From NCBI GenBank assembly GCA_035543335.1, contig DASZZH010000018.1:1-60223 (forward strand): DNA of 60,223 nt, given 5' to 3'. Of the stretch, positions 39,649-48,820 are shown one piece after another (the first letter of the stretch is position 1; each line of letters begins with the position of its first letter). A program made the translations under genes and the position numbers. Below the pieces are notes generated by a model that did not search any database, was not told the DNA's origin, and worked only from the letters and a program-made list of their open reading frames with translations. This DNA is from Burkholderiales bacterium. Lineage in GTDB: Bacteria > Pseudomonadota > Gammaproteobacteria > Burkholderiales > JAHFRG01.

Positions 39649-40848
39649 TCAGGTTAGAGTGACTCGGGCGAATTTGCGTTTGCCCACTTGCAGCACCGCG
39701 GTTTCGCCTTGGTGGAGATTAAGCGATTTGTCGGCCACTTTTTCGCCATTGAGTTTCACCCCGCCCTGCTCGATCAGGCGCAGCGCTTCGGAAGTACTGG
39801 CGGTGAGACCCGTCTGTTTCAGGATTTGCACGATTGGCATCCCGCCGCTTCCGGCGTGCAGCCGGGTTTCGGGAACATCATCGGGAATGGCTCCCTGCTT
39901 GAAGCGCGCCTCGAAATCGGCGAGCGCATCCTGCGCCGCTTTTTTGCCGTGGAAGCGCGCCACGATTTCCTGGGCGAAGATCACCTTGATATCGCGCGGG
40001 TTGCGGCCTTCCCTGACTTCCTTTTTCCAGCGCGCGACGGCTTCGAACGGCTCGAACGAGAGCAACTCGATGTAACGCCACATGAGCTCATCGGAGATCG
40101 ACATTAGTTTGCCGAAAATTTCCCGCGGCGGCTCGGTGATGCCGACAGTGTTGCCCAGGGATTTCGACATCTTGTTGACGCCGTCGAGTCCCTCTAGGAG
40201 CGGCATGGTGAGAATGCATTGCGGCGGCTGCCCGAAGTGCTTTTGCAGTTCGCGCCCCATCAGCAGGTTGAACTTCTGGTCGGTGCCGCCCAATTCCAGA
40301 TCCGCCTTCAGCGCCACCGAATCGTAGCCCTGCACCAGCGGATAAAGGAATTCGTGGATGGCAATGGCCTGGTTGGCTTTGTAACGCTTCGCAAAATCGT
40401 CGCGCTCAAGCATGCGCGCCACCGTATACGTCGCCGCGAGCTTGACCATGTCGGCGGCCTTGAGCTTGTCCATCCAGCTCGAGTTGAACACCACTTCGGT
40501 TTGCTCGCGCTTGAGGATTTTGAACACCTGCGCAGAATAGGTCTTGGCGTTTTGAGCGATTCCCCCGCGCGAAAGCGGCGGTCGGGTCGCGTTCTTGCCG
40601 GTGGGATCGCCGATCATGCCGGTAAAATCGCCGATCAGAAACAGCGCGTGGTGCCCGAGGTCCTGCAACTGGCGCAGCTTGTTGAGGAGCACCGTGTGCC
40701 CCAGATGCAAATCCGGCGCGGTGGGATCAAAGCCCGCCTTGACCCGCAAAGGTTTGCCGGTCTTGAGCTTCTGCTCCAGCTCTTCTTCGATCAGCAATTC
40801 ATCGCAGCCGCGTTTGATGATTGCCAGGGCTTGCTTGATCGTGCTCAT
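39649..40848 (-). CDS. tyrS: Tyrosyl-tRNA synthetase
   Basis: 399 residues from ATG 40848, which follows GAGGGCGG; an upstream ATG at 40875 adds nine residues without support. The class I motifs are HLGH in [13 protein letters not shown] and KMSKS in [10 protein letters not shown], with an S4 RNA-binding domain at the C-terminus ([19 protein letters not shown]). It belongs to the TyrRS type common in proteobacteria. It is divergent from the M23 gene. Confidence 0.96.
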   Translation of the reverse strand: MSTIKQALAIIKRGCDELLIEEELEQKLKTGKPLRVKAGFDPTAPDLHLGHTVLLNKLRQLQDLGHHALFLIGDFTGMIGDPTGKNATRPPLSRGGIAQNAKTYSAQVFKILKREQTEVVFNSSWMDKLKAADMVKLAATYTVARMLERDDFAKRYKANQAIAIHEFLYPLVQGYDSVALKADLELGGTDQKFNLLMGRELQKHFGQPPQCILTMPLLEGLDGVNKMSKSLGNTVGITEPPREIFGKLMSISDELMWRYIELLSFEPFEAVARWKKEVREGRNPRDIKVIFAQEIVARFHGKKAAQDALADFEARFKQGAIPDDVPETRLHAGSGGMPIVQILKQTGLTASTSEALRLIEQGGVKLNGEKVADKSLNLHQGETAVLQVGKRKFARVTLT

Positions 40849-40933
40849 TCCGCCCTCAAATCGGGAATAGTTCATTTGCCAACTACCAGTTTTTTGCTAC
40901 ACTGGCGCGTGGATTTTACTACCCAAGGCACAA

Positions 40934-42247
40934 ATGCTTGATAAAAACGTGATTCTAGCGCAAAAGGCGGCGCGGCTCACACCCGGTTTCAGGCTGCGCT
41001 GGCTGGTGGCCCTGCTTACTTTGCCGCTGTTCGGCGTGGCGGCGTTCGGCATTGTGCCGCAAACCGAGGTAAGCAAAATCCCCCAGCAAACTGTGATCGA
41101 GGAGCTGCAGCTGCCCGAATTTCCGCAGGACGAGGCGCAAACCGGGGAATACTGGCGCGAAGAGTATATCCAACGCGGCGACACCATCGCGAGCCTATTG
41201 GCGCGGCTTAAGGTGGACGAGCAGGAAACACTCAAGCTCTTGCGCCATCCCAAAGAACTGAAACCGTTGAAACAGCTCAAGCCCGGCAAAACCGTGCAAG
41301 CCCAAGTCAGCGATGAGGGCGACCTGCTTCTACTGCGCTATTTCAACGCCAACGGCGGCGTTTTCGTCGCAAAAAAAGCCGGCGACCGTTTCGCTTTCGG
41401 CGTAGAGCCGCTCGCCCTGGAAAAGCGGGTTTTAATCAAATCCGGCGAAATCGTGAGCTCGCTGTTTGCCGCCACCGATGCCGTGGACCTTCCCGACAGC
41501 ATCGCCACGCAGATCGCCGACATTTTTTCCTCCGACATTGATTTTTATCGCGACCTACGCAAGAGCGATCGCTTCAGTGTGGTTTACGAAATGTTCTACG
41601 ACCAGAGCACGGCGGTAGGAAGCGGGCGCGTGATTGCGGCGGAATTTGTAAACCAGGGCAAAGCCTACCAGGCGTTATATTTCAACGACGAACAAGGCCA
41701 CGGCGGTTATTACACGCCGGATGGCAAAAACATGCGCAAAGCGTTTTTGCGCTCTCCGCTGGAATTTTCCCGCGTCACTTCGAGCTTTAGTTTCTCGCGC
41801 TTCCACCCGCTGCTGAAGGAATGGCGTGCGCACAAGGGGATTGATTATGCCGCGCCGGTCGGCACCAAAATCAAAGCCACTGCCAGCGGCACGGTGGTTT
41901 TCTTCGGCAAGCAGGGCGGCTACGGCAACATGGTGGTTTTGCGGCACCAGGGCGTGTTCAGCACGGTGTACGGCCATCTTTCGGCTTTCGCCAAGGGCCT
42001 GCATCACGGGCAAAAAGCGAGTCAAGGCGATGTAATCGGCTACGTCGGCATGACCGGCCTCGCCACCGGGCCGCACGTGCACTATGAATTCCGCATCAAC
42101 GGCGTGCAGCACAACCCGACGCATATCGCCGTCCCCGAAGGACCGCCGATCACCGCTCAACTCAAGCCGGCGTTCTACCGCACAGTCGAGCCCTTGCAGA
42201 TACAGCTTAACCTGGCGCGCGGCGTCAACTTTGCCAAGCTGGATTAA
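40934..42247 (+). CDS. M23-family murein endopeptidase with OapA/LysM-like N-terminal region
   Basis: 437 residues: one membrane anchor (about 22-44), a LysM/OapA-like region (IQRGDTIASLLARLKVDEQE), a helical middle part and a C-terminal M23 domain with HKGIDYAAPVGTKIKA and HVHYEFRING. The zinc ligands are intact, so active endopeptidase, MepM-like, is likely. It is divergent from tyrS and followed by anmK, another wall-recycling gene; this pairing is frequent in betaproteobacteria. Second M23 protein of the window, not closely related to that at 8182. Confidence 0.9.
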   Translation: MLDKNVILAQKAARLTPGFRLRWLVALLTLPLFGVAAFGIVPQTEVSKIPQQTVIEELQLPEFPQDEAQTGEYWREEYIQRGDTIASLLARLKVDEQETLKLLRHPKELKPLKQLKPGKTVQAQVSDEGDLLLLRYFNANGGVFVAKKAGDRFAFGVEPLALEKRVLIKSGEIVSSLFAATDAVDLPDSIATQIADIFSSDIDFYRDLRKSDRFSVVYEMFYDQSTAVGSGRVIAAEFVNQGKAYQALYFNDEQGHGGYYTPDGKNMRKAFLRSPLEFSRVTSSFSFSRFHPLLKEWRAHKGIDYAAPVGTKIKATASGTVVFFGKQGGYGNMVVLRHQGVFSTVYGHLSAFAKGLHHGQKASQGDVIGYVGMTGLATGPHVHYEFRINGVQHNPTHIAVPEGPPITAQLKPAFYRTVEPLQIQLNLARGVNFAKLD

Positions 42248-42268
42248 TTTGTCCTTCCATCTTCGCTC

Positions 42269-43366
42269 TTGAGCGCCCGGCAACTTTATGCCGGACTCAT
42301 GTCCGGCACCAGCCTGGACGGCATTGACGCCGTCCTCGCCGATTTCGGCAACATACCCTGGCAACTCAGAGAGCATGTCTATCGCTCGTATCCCGACGAT
42401 TTGCGCAACCGCCTGCTCCTGCTGCACCGGCCGCAGACCAACGAATTGCATGAAGCCATGCTCGCCGCCAACGAATTGACGCGCTGCTATGCGGCGGCGG
42501 TTGCCGAGTTGCTTACACAAGCCGGAGTGAAGGCGCAACAGATTACTGCCATCGGCTGTCATGGCCAGACGGTGCGTCATGCGCCGCAATTGGGTTATAC
42601 CTTGCAGCTTTGCAACGGGGCGTTGCTGGCGGAGCTCACCGCGATTACCGTGGTCTGCGATTTCCGCAGCCGCGATATCGCCGCCGCAGGCCAGGGCGCG
42701 CCGCTGGTGCCGGCGTTTCATGCGGCGCTCAGCCTGGGTTCGAATGCTCATCGCGTCATCGTCAATATCGGCGGCATGGCCAATCTCACCGATCTTCCGT
42801 CTGAAAGCCCGGCTTCCGGTTTCGACTGCGGTCCGGGCAATATGCTGCTCGACGCCTGGTGCCAAAAGCACACCGGCCAGCGCTACGATGCGGACGGTAC
42901 CTGGGCGATGAGCGGAAAAATTATTCCAGAACTGCTGCGGCGCTTGCTGGCTCATCCCTTTTTTGGCGAGTCCCCACCCAAAAGCGGCGGACGCGAGCAA
43001 TTCAATTTGCAGTGGCTGAACGGATTCCTGTCGGGAAAAGAGGCGCCGCAAGACGTGCAGGCGACGCTGCTTGCGCTTACGGTGCAAGGTATCGCGCAGG
43101 CCATTAAAAAACACTGCCAGGGAGCGCATGAAATTTATTTTTGCGGCGGCGGCGCGCGCAATAAAGCGCTGGTGAAAAATCTGCGCGTGGCTCTGCCCGG
43201 GGTAAGGACCGACGTCACCGACGCACTGGGGATTAATGCGCAAACGCTCGAAGCTTATGCGTTTGCCTGGCTCGCCTGGCAAACACTGCAGGGGAAACCG
43301 GGAAACCTGCCGCAAGCGACCGGCGCTCTAGGCCTGCGCCTGCTCGGCGCAATTTACAAGAAATAA
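42269..43366 (+). CDS. anmK: Anhydro-N-acetylmuramic acid kinase AnmK
   Basis: 365 residues starting at TTG 42269 just before the family opening LYAGLMSGTSLDGIDAVLAD. The ATP-binding GCHGQTVRH and VNIGGMANLTDL and the late CGGGARN motif are present. AnmK converts anhydro-MurNAc from turned-over wall into MurNAc-6-phosphate for recycling. It lies 21 bases downstream of the M23 peptidase gene and ends at a bidirectional terminator shared with erpA. Confidence 0.95.
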   Translation: MSARQLYAGLMSGTSLDGIDAVLADFGNIPWQLREHVYRSYPDDLRNRLLLLHRPQTNELHEAMLAANELTRCYAAAVAELLTQAGVKAQQITAIGCHGQTVRHAPQLGYTLQLCNGALLAELTAITVVCDFRSRDIAAAGQGAPLVPAFHAALSLGSNAHRVIVNIGGMANLTDLPSESPASGFDCGPGNMLLDAWCQKHTGQRYDADGTWAMSGKIIPELLRRLLAHPFFGESPPKSGGREQFNLQWLNGFLSGKEAPQDVQATLLALTVQGIAQAIKKHCQGAHEIYFCGGGARNKALVKNLRVALPGVRTDVTDALGINAQTLEAYAFAWLAWQTLQGKPGNLPQATGALGLRLLGAIYKK

Positions 43367-43390
43367 ACGGGAGCCGTTAAGGCTCCCGTT
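43366..43390. terminator. Bidirectional terminator between anmK and erpA
   Basis: AACGGGAGCC (43366-43375) pairs perfectly with GGCTCCCGTT (43381-43390) around GTTAA. The stem begins at the anmK stop codon and lies 17 bases from the erpA stop, so it can serve both transcripts. Confidence 0.85.
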
Positions 43391-43407
43391 TACTCATTAA
43401 AAAATTC

Positions 43408-43758
43408 TTACGCCGAGAAGGACGAACCGCAGCCGCAGGTGGAGGTGGCGTTGGGATTCTTGATGACGAATTGCGCGCCTTCCGCGCCTTCCTGGTAGTC
43501 GACTTCAGCGCCGGCCAGATATTGGTAGCTCATCGGGTCAATCAGCAGCGTCACGCCGTTTTTCTGCATCGAGGTATCCTCCTCGTTCACTACTTCGTCA
43601 AAAGTGAACCCGTACTGGAAGCCCGAGCAGCCGCCGCCCGTCACAAACACGCGCAGTTTGAGGTCGGGATTGCCTTCTTCTTCCAGCAGTTGCTTGACTT
43701 TGCTTGCGGCGCTGTCGGTAAAGACCAAAGGCGCCGGGATTTCCGTCATGGTGTTCAT
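43408..43758 (-). CDS. erpA: Iron-sulfur cluster insertion protein ErpA
   Basis: 116 residues of the A-type carrier family that delivers 4Fe-4S clusters. The three cluster cysteines are C44 ([11 protein letters not shown]), C108 and C110 (TCGCGSSF). The start ATG 43758 has GGAGCAGGTA just upstream. In betaproteobacteria ErpA commonly follows the argC-bactofilin genes as here. Many of the window's enzymes that need clusters (GlcF, for one) would depend on such a carrier. Confidence 0.95.
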   Translation of the reverse strand: MNTMTEIPAPLVFTDSAASKVKQLLEEEGNPDLKLRVFVTGGGCSGFQYGFTFDEVVNEEDTSMQKNGVTLLIDPMSYQYLAGAEVDYQEGAEGAQFVIKNPNATSTCGCGSSFSA

Positions 43759-43818
43759 TACCTGCTCCTAATCATCATTCTTTAAGACCCGTATTATCCT
43801 CTTCCGTTCCAGGGCGGG

Positions 43819-44226
43819 TCAAGCGCCGGTGGCGGGCTTGAACACCAGGACTTTCTCGGCATTCTCGCCGTCCTGATATACCAGCCGTCCCTGCACCACC
43901 GCGCCGAGCTGAATTTCCAGCGTCTTGTAATACACATCGCCGGTGACATTGGATTTTGACTGCAATTCAATGTATTCACCGGCGTATACCGGCCCGATTA
44001 CGCTGCCGTTGATGACCACGTGCGAAACGCGGATTTCGCCTTCGATGCGCGCCTGCTCGCTCAACACCAGGGTGCTGGAGTTTTCGCCGTTCGCCACCAC
44101 GTTGCCGCGGACATGGCCGTCCACACGCAGGCCGCCGCTGAAATTGATATTGCCTTCGATGCTGGTACCGACGCCGATCAGACAATCGATTCGATTTTGC
44201 GGTTTACTCGGTTTCTTGCCAAACAT
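43819..44226 (-). CDS. Bactofilin, polymer-forming cytoskeletal protein
   Basis: 135 residues with the DUF583 right-handed beta helix (about 15-115), built from repeats such as GTSIEGNINFSGGLRVDGHV and RIEGEIRVSHVVINGSVIGP, flanked by short polar tails. Bactofilins polymerise without nucleotide and often recruit wall hydrolases. Two M23 peptidases lie in the window, but neither is adjacent. It follows the coiled-coil protein gene by 15 bases, the usual argC-DUF6776-bactofilin-erpA order in this group. Confidence 0.92.
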   Translation of the reverse strand: MFGKKPSKPQNRIDCLIGVGTSIEGNINFSGGLRVDGHVRGNVVANGENSSTLVLSEQARIEGEIRVSHVVINGSVIGPVYAGEYIELQSKSNVTGDVYYKTLEIQLGAVVQGRLVYQDGENAEKVLVFKPATGA

Positions 44227-44241
44227 GCGCTATTCTCCATT

Positions 44242-44979
44242 TCAAGACAGGTCGACGCTCTGCGTGAGCTTGGCTTCGCTCGCGCCTTTTTCGAACACGC
44301 GCACCTGCACGCTTTTCGCCACGGCGCCGGGCTCCATCTGGAAGCTGCCTTCAACCCGCTGATAGTACTTGAAGCTCACATTATACGCCTGAAGATGGGC
44401 TTCGTTTTCAGCAGGGATGGTGATGACACTTCTTTTGCCGTCATGCTCCACGTCAACGATGAACTGCAGCTTGCCCTGAAACTCCTTCTGTCGCGGCCCC
44501 ATCTGCAGGAGCAGCAGGCGGTAGCGGTATTCACCAGGCAGCGCATCGCGTTCGACGTTGAAGCGGTAAATGCTCACCTCCTGCTTGCTGCCAGCGGAGA
44601 GCAGGCTCTGAAAAAACGCGAGATCTTCCTTGAGGCTGTTGTTTTCATCGCTTAAGGCTTTTACCTGCTTCGCGAGGTCGCCGTAGGTCGAGCGTTCAAT
44701 TTGAAGTTGGCGCTCACTAATAGCAACCTGGTCACGCAACACAGCGTTCTCTTTTTGCAGCCTGGAATTAAGTTCGGTCTGGTGGTCAAGGGCAGTCTCC
44801 ACCTGGACGCGGTCAAAACCGGCGAATTTTTGGCCCGAGTCATACATCCACCAGGCCAAGCTAAGGACCAACGCGATCAATACAGTCAGCATCAGCCAGC
44901 GCCAGTACCAAGGAATATGCGTGTGCACCGTCATCCGCGGTGCCGAAATGCCGAATTTTCGTTTCAGCGCTTTGTACAT
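44242..44979 (-). CDS. Single-pass membrane protein with coiled coil (DUF6776-like)
   Basis: 245 residues: a transmembrane helix (about 27-49), a long coiled coil (about 60-125, with LNSRLQKENAVLRDQ), then a beta-rich domain without a family I can name with certainty. It lies directly between argC and the bactofilin gene, as in many betaproteobacteria, and could link the bactofilin to the periplasm. That role is inferred from position only. Confidence 0.75.
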   Translation of the reverse strand: MYKALKRKFGISAPRMTVHTHIPWYWRWLMLTVLIALVLSLAWWMYDSGQKFAGFDRVQVETALDHQTELNSRLQKENAVLRDQVAISERQLQIERSTYGDLAKQVKALSDENNSLKEDLAFFQSLLSAGSKQEVSIYRFNVERDALPGEYRYRLLLLQMGPRQKEFQGKLQFIVDVEHDGKRSVITIPAENEAHLQAYNVSFKYYQRVEGSFQMEPGAVAKSVQVRVFEKGASEAKLTQSVDLS

Positions 44980-44982
44980 TTT

Positions 44983-46011
44983 CTAAGGTAATAGCGCAGC
45001 ATGATGCAGACCGGCCGATTCGGGAAGTTCAAACATGATGTTCATGTTCTGCACCGCCTGTCCGGCCGCGCCTTTGACTAGATTGTCGATGACCGACAGC
45101 GCCACTACGGTGTCGCCGCCCTGCGGACGGTGCACCGCAATGCGGCACATGTTCGCTCCGCGCACCGAGCGCGTGTCGGGGTGGCTGCCCGCCGGCAGCA
45201 CATCCACGAATTCTTCCGCGGCATAGCGTTTCTCATAGAGCGCCTGCAGGTCGGTTTCGCGCGTAAGCCGAGCGTAAAGCGTGGCGTGAATGCCACGTAT
45301 CATCGGGGTGAGATGTGCAACGAAAGTCAGCCCGACTTTCTTGCCCGCCGCTGCCGCGAGGCCCTGAATGATTTCAGGAAGGTGGCGGTGGCCCGGCACG
45401 CCATAAGCCTTGAAATTGTCGGACGCTTCGGAAAACAGCGTATCCAGCTCCGCCTTGCGCCCGGCACCCGAGACGCCGGATTTGGCGTCCGCAATCAGGC
45501 GCTCGATATCGATCACGCCAGCTTCGATGAGCGGCAGAAAACCCAGCTGCACCGCAGTGGGGTAACAGCCGGGGTTGGCGACCAGCCGCGCCTGCCGGAT
45601 CTTGTCGCGATTGACTTCCGGAAGACCATACACCGCCTCTTTCAGCAGCTCCGGGCAAGCATGCGGCATTCCGTGCCATTTTTCCCAGACAGCTGCGTCC
45701 TTGAGGCGGAAATCCGCGGCGAGATCAATCACCCGCACGCCGGCATCCAGCAGCGCTTTCGTCTGCCGCATGGCGATGCCGTTGGGCGTGGCAAAGAACA
45801 CCACATCGCAGGAATCGAGCTCGGCCTTGGCCGGGTCGGAAAATTTCAAATCCACAATGCCGCGCAGGCTGGGGAAAAGCTCGGCCACCTCCATCCCCGC
45901 TTCGCCGCGCGAAGTAATCGCGCTCACGCTCACTTTCGGATGGTGAGCAAGAATGCGCAAAAGTTCCACGCCGGTGTACCCGGTGCCGCCGACAACTCCG
46001 ACTTTCAGCAT
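44983..46011 (-). CDS. argC: N-acetyl-gamma-glutamyl-phosphate reductase ArgC
   Basis: 342 residues from ATG 46011, which precedes the Rossmann motif [19 protein letters not shown]. The catalytic cysteine lies in [14 protein letters not shown] and the conserved HLTPMIRGI follows. ArgC is the third step of arginine synthesis; ArgJ at 3057-4286 acts at both ends of the same pathway. A longer upstream frame would cross the rpsI terminator and is rejected. Confidence 0.96.
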   Translation of the reverse strand: MLKVGVVGGTGYTGVELLRILAHHPKVSVSAITSRGEAGMEVAELFPSLRGIVDLKFSDPAKAELDSCDVVFFATPNGIAMRQTKALLDAGVRVIDLAADFRLKDAAVWEKWHGMPHACPELLKEAVYGLPEVNRDKIRQARLVANPGCYPTAVQLGFLPLIEAGVIDIERLIADAKSGVSGAGRKAELDTLFSEASDNFKAYGVPGHRHLPEIIQGLAAAAGKKVGLTFVAHLTPMIRGIHATLYARLTRETDLQALYEKRYAAEEFVDVLPAGSHPDTRSVRGANMCRIAVHRPQGGDTVVALSVIDNLVKGAAGQAVQNMNIMFELPESAGLHHAALLP

Positions 46012-46076
46012 AATTTCCCCGTCACTTCCACTGACATAGGTGTTGATGGTAATCAGCCTGACCCGATTAGGCAATG

Positions 46077-46104
46077 AAAAAGCCGCCCAGGTGGGCGGCT
46101 TTTT
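46077..46104. terminator. Terminator after rpsI
   Basis: A perfect 12-bp stem, AAAAAGCCGCCC (46077-46088) with GGGCGGCTTTTT (46093-46104), loop AGGT. It lies 22 bases after the rpsI stop on the minus strand and ends the rplM-rpsI transcript before argC. Confidence 0.94.
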
Positions 46105-46125
46105 CATGATGAAAAAACTGCACAA

Positions 46126-46518
46126 TCAGCGCTTGGAGTACTGTTTGCGTCGCCGCGCCTTGTGCAAGCCCACTTTCTTGCGCTCAACTTCGCGCGCATC
46201 GCGCGTCACCAGGCCCGCCTTGCGTAAGGCGGGTTTGAGCGCGGCATCGTACTCGATCAACGCGCGGGTAATACCGTGGCGCACCGCGCCGGCCTGACCG
46301 GATTCACCGCCCCCATGCACGTTGACCTTGATGTCGAAGCTCGACAAATGATTGGTGATGGCGAGCGGCTGGCGCACCACCATGCGTCCGGTCTGGCGCG
46401 AGAAAAACTCGTCCACCGGCTTGCCGTTCACGATAATCACTCCCTTGCCGGGCTTGAGAAACACGCGGGCCACCGCGCTTTTGCGCCGGCCGGTGCCATA
46501 GTTGTGTTCTCCGATCAT
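46126..46518 (-). CDS. rpsI: 30S ribosomal protein S9
   Basis: 130 residues with [20 protein letters not shown] at the N-terminus and the basic C-terminal tail [10 protein letters not shown] that reaches the P site of the ribosome. It is 9 bases downstream of rplM in the universal rplM-rpsI pair. No anomaly is visible. Confidence 0.98.
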   Translation of the reverse strand: MIGEHNYGTGRRKSAVARVFLKPGKGVIIVNGKPVDEFFSRQTGRMVVRQPLAITNHLSSFDIKVNVHGGGESGQAGAVRHGITRALIEYDAALKPALRKAGLVTRDAREVERKKVGLHKARRRKQYSKR

Positions 46519-46527
46519 GAGTCTTCC

Positions 46528-46956
46528 CTAAATTTCCAGTATCCGGGGTTGCTGCGCGGTGTGCGGGTGCCGTTCACCGCTGTAGACCTTGAGTTTCTTC
46601 AGCATGGCGTAACCAAGCGGTCCCTTCGGCAGCATGCCTTTCACCGCTTGCTCCAGAACGCGGGCGGGGAAACGCGCGTGCAGCTTAGCAAAATTGGCGC
46701 TGTAGACACCGCCCGGATAGCCGCTGTGGCGGTAATAGATTTTGGTTTGCGCCTTGTTGCCGGTGACGCGCAGCTTGTCGGCATTGATGACCACGATGTA
46801 ATCGCCAGTATCCACATGCGGAGTGAATTCGGGCTTGTGCTTGCCACGCAGACGCCGTGCAAGCTCGCTCGCCAAACGCCCCAATACCTTGCCGTTGGCA
46901 TCCACCACGTACCAACCGCGCTTTACTTCATGCGCTTTCGCTGAAAAAGTTTTCAT
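46528..46956 (-). CDS. rplM: 50S ribosomal protein L13
   Basis: 142 residues of standard L13: [19 protein letters not shown] at the N-terminus, [19 protein letters not shown] in the middle and the C-terminal [16 protein letters not shown]. First gene of the rplM-rpsI operon, preceded by a clear sigma-70 promoter at 47003-47032. Confidence 0.98.
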   Translation of the reverse strand: MKTFSAKAHEVKRGWYVVDANGKVLGRLASELARRLRGKHKPEFTPHVDTGDYIVVINADKLRVTGNKAQTKIYYRHSGYPGGVYSANFAKLHARFPARVLEQAVKGMLPKGPLGYAMLKKLKVYSGERHPHTAQQPRILEI

Positions 46957-47002
46957 GGGCCAGAGTTGAATTGTTTGCTTAAAAACCCAAAGAAAGTCGC
47001 GA

Positions 47003-47032
47003 ATTCTATGCTAGATTGACCGCCACTGTCAA
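47003..47032 (-). promoter_or_regulatory. Sigma-70 promoter of rplM-rpsI
   Basis: On the minus strand, consensus TTGACA (47032-47027) and TAGAAT (47008-47003) with an 18-base spacer, about 45 bases before the rplM ATG. A strong promoter, as expected for ribosomal protein genes. Confidence 0.85.
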
Positions 47033-47193
47033 ACCAAGGCGGCGGGCGGCGAAGGGAAAATGCGGAATTAAATCCTGCCGTTGCAGACTGTGATGCTTGG
47101 GCGCCCTATGCAACACGTTTGAAATCTTTTATTGCACTGCACCACTGGCGTCCTTCCGAGCAGCATGAAACAACGTAAAAGCTGTCCCCCACG

Positions 47194-47281
47194 AAAAAAA
47201 GCGCAATCCCCAAGGATTGCGCTAAGTTCCACCAAAGGAGGAGGAGACAACACATAAACGCTTAAAGAGTAAGCGTTTACG
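47194..47281 (-). ncRNA. Small RNA with CUCC repeats (anti-Shine-Dalgarno) and its own terminator
   Basis: On the minus strand, a transcript of about 85-90 nt would start near 47281. It forms a perfect 10-bp hairpin TAAACGCTTA/TAAGCGTTTA (47279-47270 and 47264-47255). A single-stranded stretch follows, containing CTCCTCCTCC (47246-47237). It ends in a textbook terminator: AGCGCAATCC (47223-47214) pairs with GGATTGCGCT (47209-47200), then seven T. No ORF with a start fits. The layout, two stem-loops around a C-rich anti-SD linker, resembles cuckoo-type RNAs and what I recall of the Rfam betaproteobacterial toxic small RNA family; that assignment needs a covariance search. Confidence 0.82.
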
Positions 47282-47286
47282 CCAAC

Positions 47287-47316
47287 ACATTATCCCATTT
47301 TTAAGCGGTTTTGCAA
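47287..47316 (-). promoter_or_regulatory. Promoter of the small RNA
   Basis: On the minus strand TTGCAA (47316-47311) stands 18 bases before TAATGT (47292-47287), or 16 before the overlapping GATAAT (47294-47289). It places the start at about 47281, just before the first hairpin. The AT-rich DNA to the right, up to 47388, also serves the divergent YdcF-like gene. Confidence 0.7.
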
Positions 47317-47388
47317 GTATTTTTGTGCGTTGCAACTAAATTTTCTAAGTTTAAAAAAATATATCCATAAACAATTATTTATTAATAA

Positions 47389-48153
47389 ATGGCTTGGTCC
47401 ATTACTAAATTCCTGAGTGCCTTTTTGCTCCCGCCGCTGAATCTTTTGCTGCTAGGCGTCATCGGACTTATCTGCATTAAAAACCACCTACGCTTGGGCA
47501 AATTTCTTATTACCCTGACTATGGTTTTACTCTATCTCCTCTCCGCACCCTGGTTTGCTTTACACGCGCTCAAGCTGATTGAAATGCCGCCACTCACAGA
47601 ACTAAATCGCGACAAGGCACAGGCGATTGTGGTGCTGGGCGGAGGAACTTATTTGCAAGCGCCGGACTATGGCAGCGATACTGTGAACCGTCTGGAGCTT
47701 GAGCGGTTGCGCTATGCGGCACGCCTTTACCGCGCCACGCAGAAACCGATTCTGGTTTCCGGCGGCAAACCGCAGGGGGGCCGGCATTCCGAAGCGGTGC
47801 AAATGCAAGCGGTACTGGTCAATGAATTCAACGTTCCGGTGACATGGGAAGAAGCGGCATCCAACACCACTTATGAAAGCGCCAAACTCAGCCGGGCAAT
47901 GCTTAAGCCTGCCGGTGTCGGGCGCATTTATCTGGTAACCCACGCCTGGCATATGCGCCGGGCCATGCTCGCATTTGAAGCCGCGGGCTTCAGCGTGATT
48001 CCCGCGTCCACCGGTTTTGCCAGCCTGCCCTCGGATCCGCTTGAACTTTATTTGCCCAATCCGCAAGGATTGTTCGCAAGTTATGTCTTCATGCATGAAG
48101 TATTCGGATGGCTGTGGTATCAAATCAATATTTCTGCCGCGAATATAATTTGA
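47389..48153 (+). CDS. YdcF/ElyC-like DUF218 membrane protein
   Basis: 254 residues: two N-terminal transmembrane helices (about 12-30 and 36-58) and a DUF218 domain with AIVVLGGGTYLQAPDYG, ILVSGGKPQGGRHSEA, EEAASNTTYESAKLS and LVTHAWHMRRAML. In E. coli ElyC of this family supports peptidoglycan synthesis at low temperature, through undecaprenyl-phosphate metabolism. The ATG lies in AT-rich DNA and has no visible Shine-Dalgarno, which is odd for this genome. Confidence 0.88.
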   Translation: MAWSITKFLSAFLLPPLNLLLLGVIGLICIKNHLRLGKFLITLTMVLLYLLSAPWFALHALKLIEMPPLTELNRDKAQAIVVLGGGTYLQAPDYGSDTVNRLELERLRYAARLYRATQKPILVSGGKPQGGRHSEAVQMQAVLVNEFNVPVTWEEAASNTTYESAKLSRAMLKPAGVGRIYLVTHAWHMRRAMLAFEAAGFSVIPASTGFASLPSDPLELYLPNPQGLFASYVFMHEVFGWLWYQINISAANII

Positions 48154-48187
48154 GATAATTACTACAACGGCATTTGAGAGGAAAAGC

Positions 48188-48607
48188 ATGAAAACGCGCA
48201 TCAAATGGGTCGAACAGGTGAGCTTCCTCGGCGAATCGGAAAGCGGGCATGCGCTATTGATGGACGGGGCGCCGGAAGGCGGCGGACGCAATCTCGGCCC
48301 GCGGCCGATGGAAACCGTGCTGATCGGCACCGGTGGCTGCACCGCCTACGACGTGGTGCTCATCCTCAAGAAAAGCCGCGAAACGGTGACCGACTGTGTG
48401 GTGGACATCGAGGCCGAGCGCGCGCAGCAAGACCCGAAGGTTTTCACCCGCATTCATTTTCATTACATCGTCACCGGCAAGGCCCTGAACCCGAAGCGGG
48501 TGGAACAGGCCATTCGCCTTTCCGCGGAAAAATACTGCTCGGCTTCGATCATGCTGGGAAAAACAGCGAACATCACCCACGATTTCGAAATCGTGGAGGC
48601 CGGCTGA
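48188..48607 (+). CDS. OsmC-family peroxiredoxin-like protein
   Basis: 139 residues with AGAGGAAAA before the ATG. The two redox cysteines of the family are C51 (TGGCTAYD) and C117 (EKYCSAS), so thiol peroxidase activity against organic hydroperoxides is possible. It belongs to the YhfA-like branch by length. Its last 31 codons are repeated, with small changes, at 50468-50560 beyond the kinase gene. Confidence 0.9.
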   Translation: MKTRIKWVEQVSFLGESESGHALLMDGAPEGGGRNLGPRPMETVLIGTGGCTAYDVVLILKKSRETVTDCVVDIEAERAQQDPKVFTRIHFHYIVTGKALNPKRVEQAIRLSAEKYCSASIMLGKTANITHDFEIVEAG

Positions 48608-48671
48608 CCGAACCGGCGATTCGGGCTTTGCTCAATCCGGGTATGACACTTTATTCAAAAAAATTCGACTC

Positions 48672-48707
48672 CGACTCCTTATATTAGCTCGACTCCTCAT
48701 ATTAGCC
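48672..48707. repeat. Two 18-bp tandem repeats before the kinase gene
   Basis: CGACTCCTTATATTAGCT (48672-48689) is followed directly by CGACTCCTCATATTAGCC (48690-48707), two mismatches. They lie in the 213-base gap between osmC and the kinase gene. Nothing else is visible in this gap apart from a weak CCGAA/TTCGG hairpin at the osmC stop. Confidence 0.6.
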
Positions 48708-48820
48708 TTGCTTGCGCGATAACCAACCTGACATTATGCTGTGTAATAAATACTGCTAGAACTCGCATTTGCAATTTCTCCCAATCCCGATTTTTCACAA
48801 AAAGTAGTGGTGAAATCTCT

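Noticed and set aside
41675..43315. 546-codon open frame antisense to the M23 and anmK genes
   Set aside because: Shadow of two well-identified genes in GC-rich DNA; it crosses their junction and matches no family.
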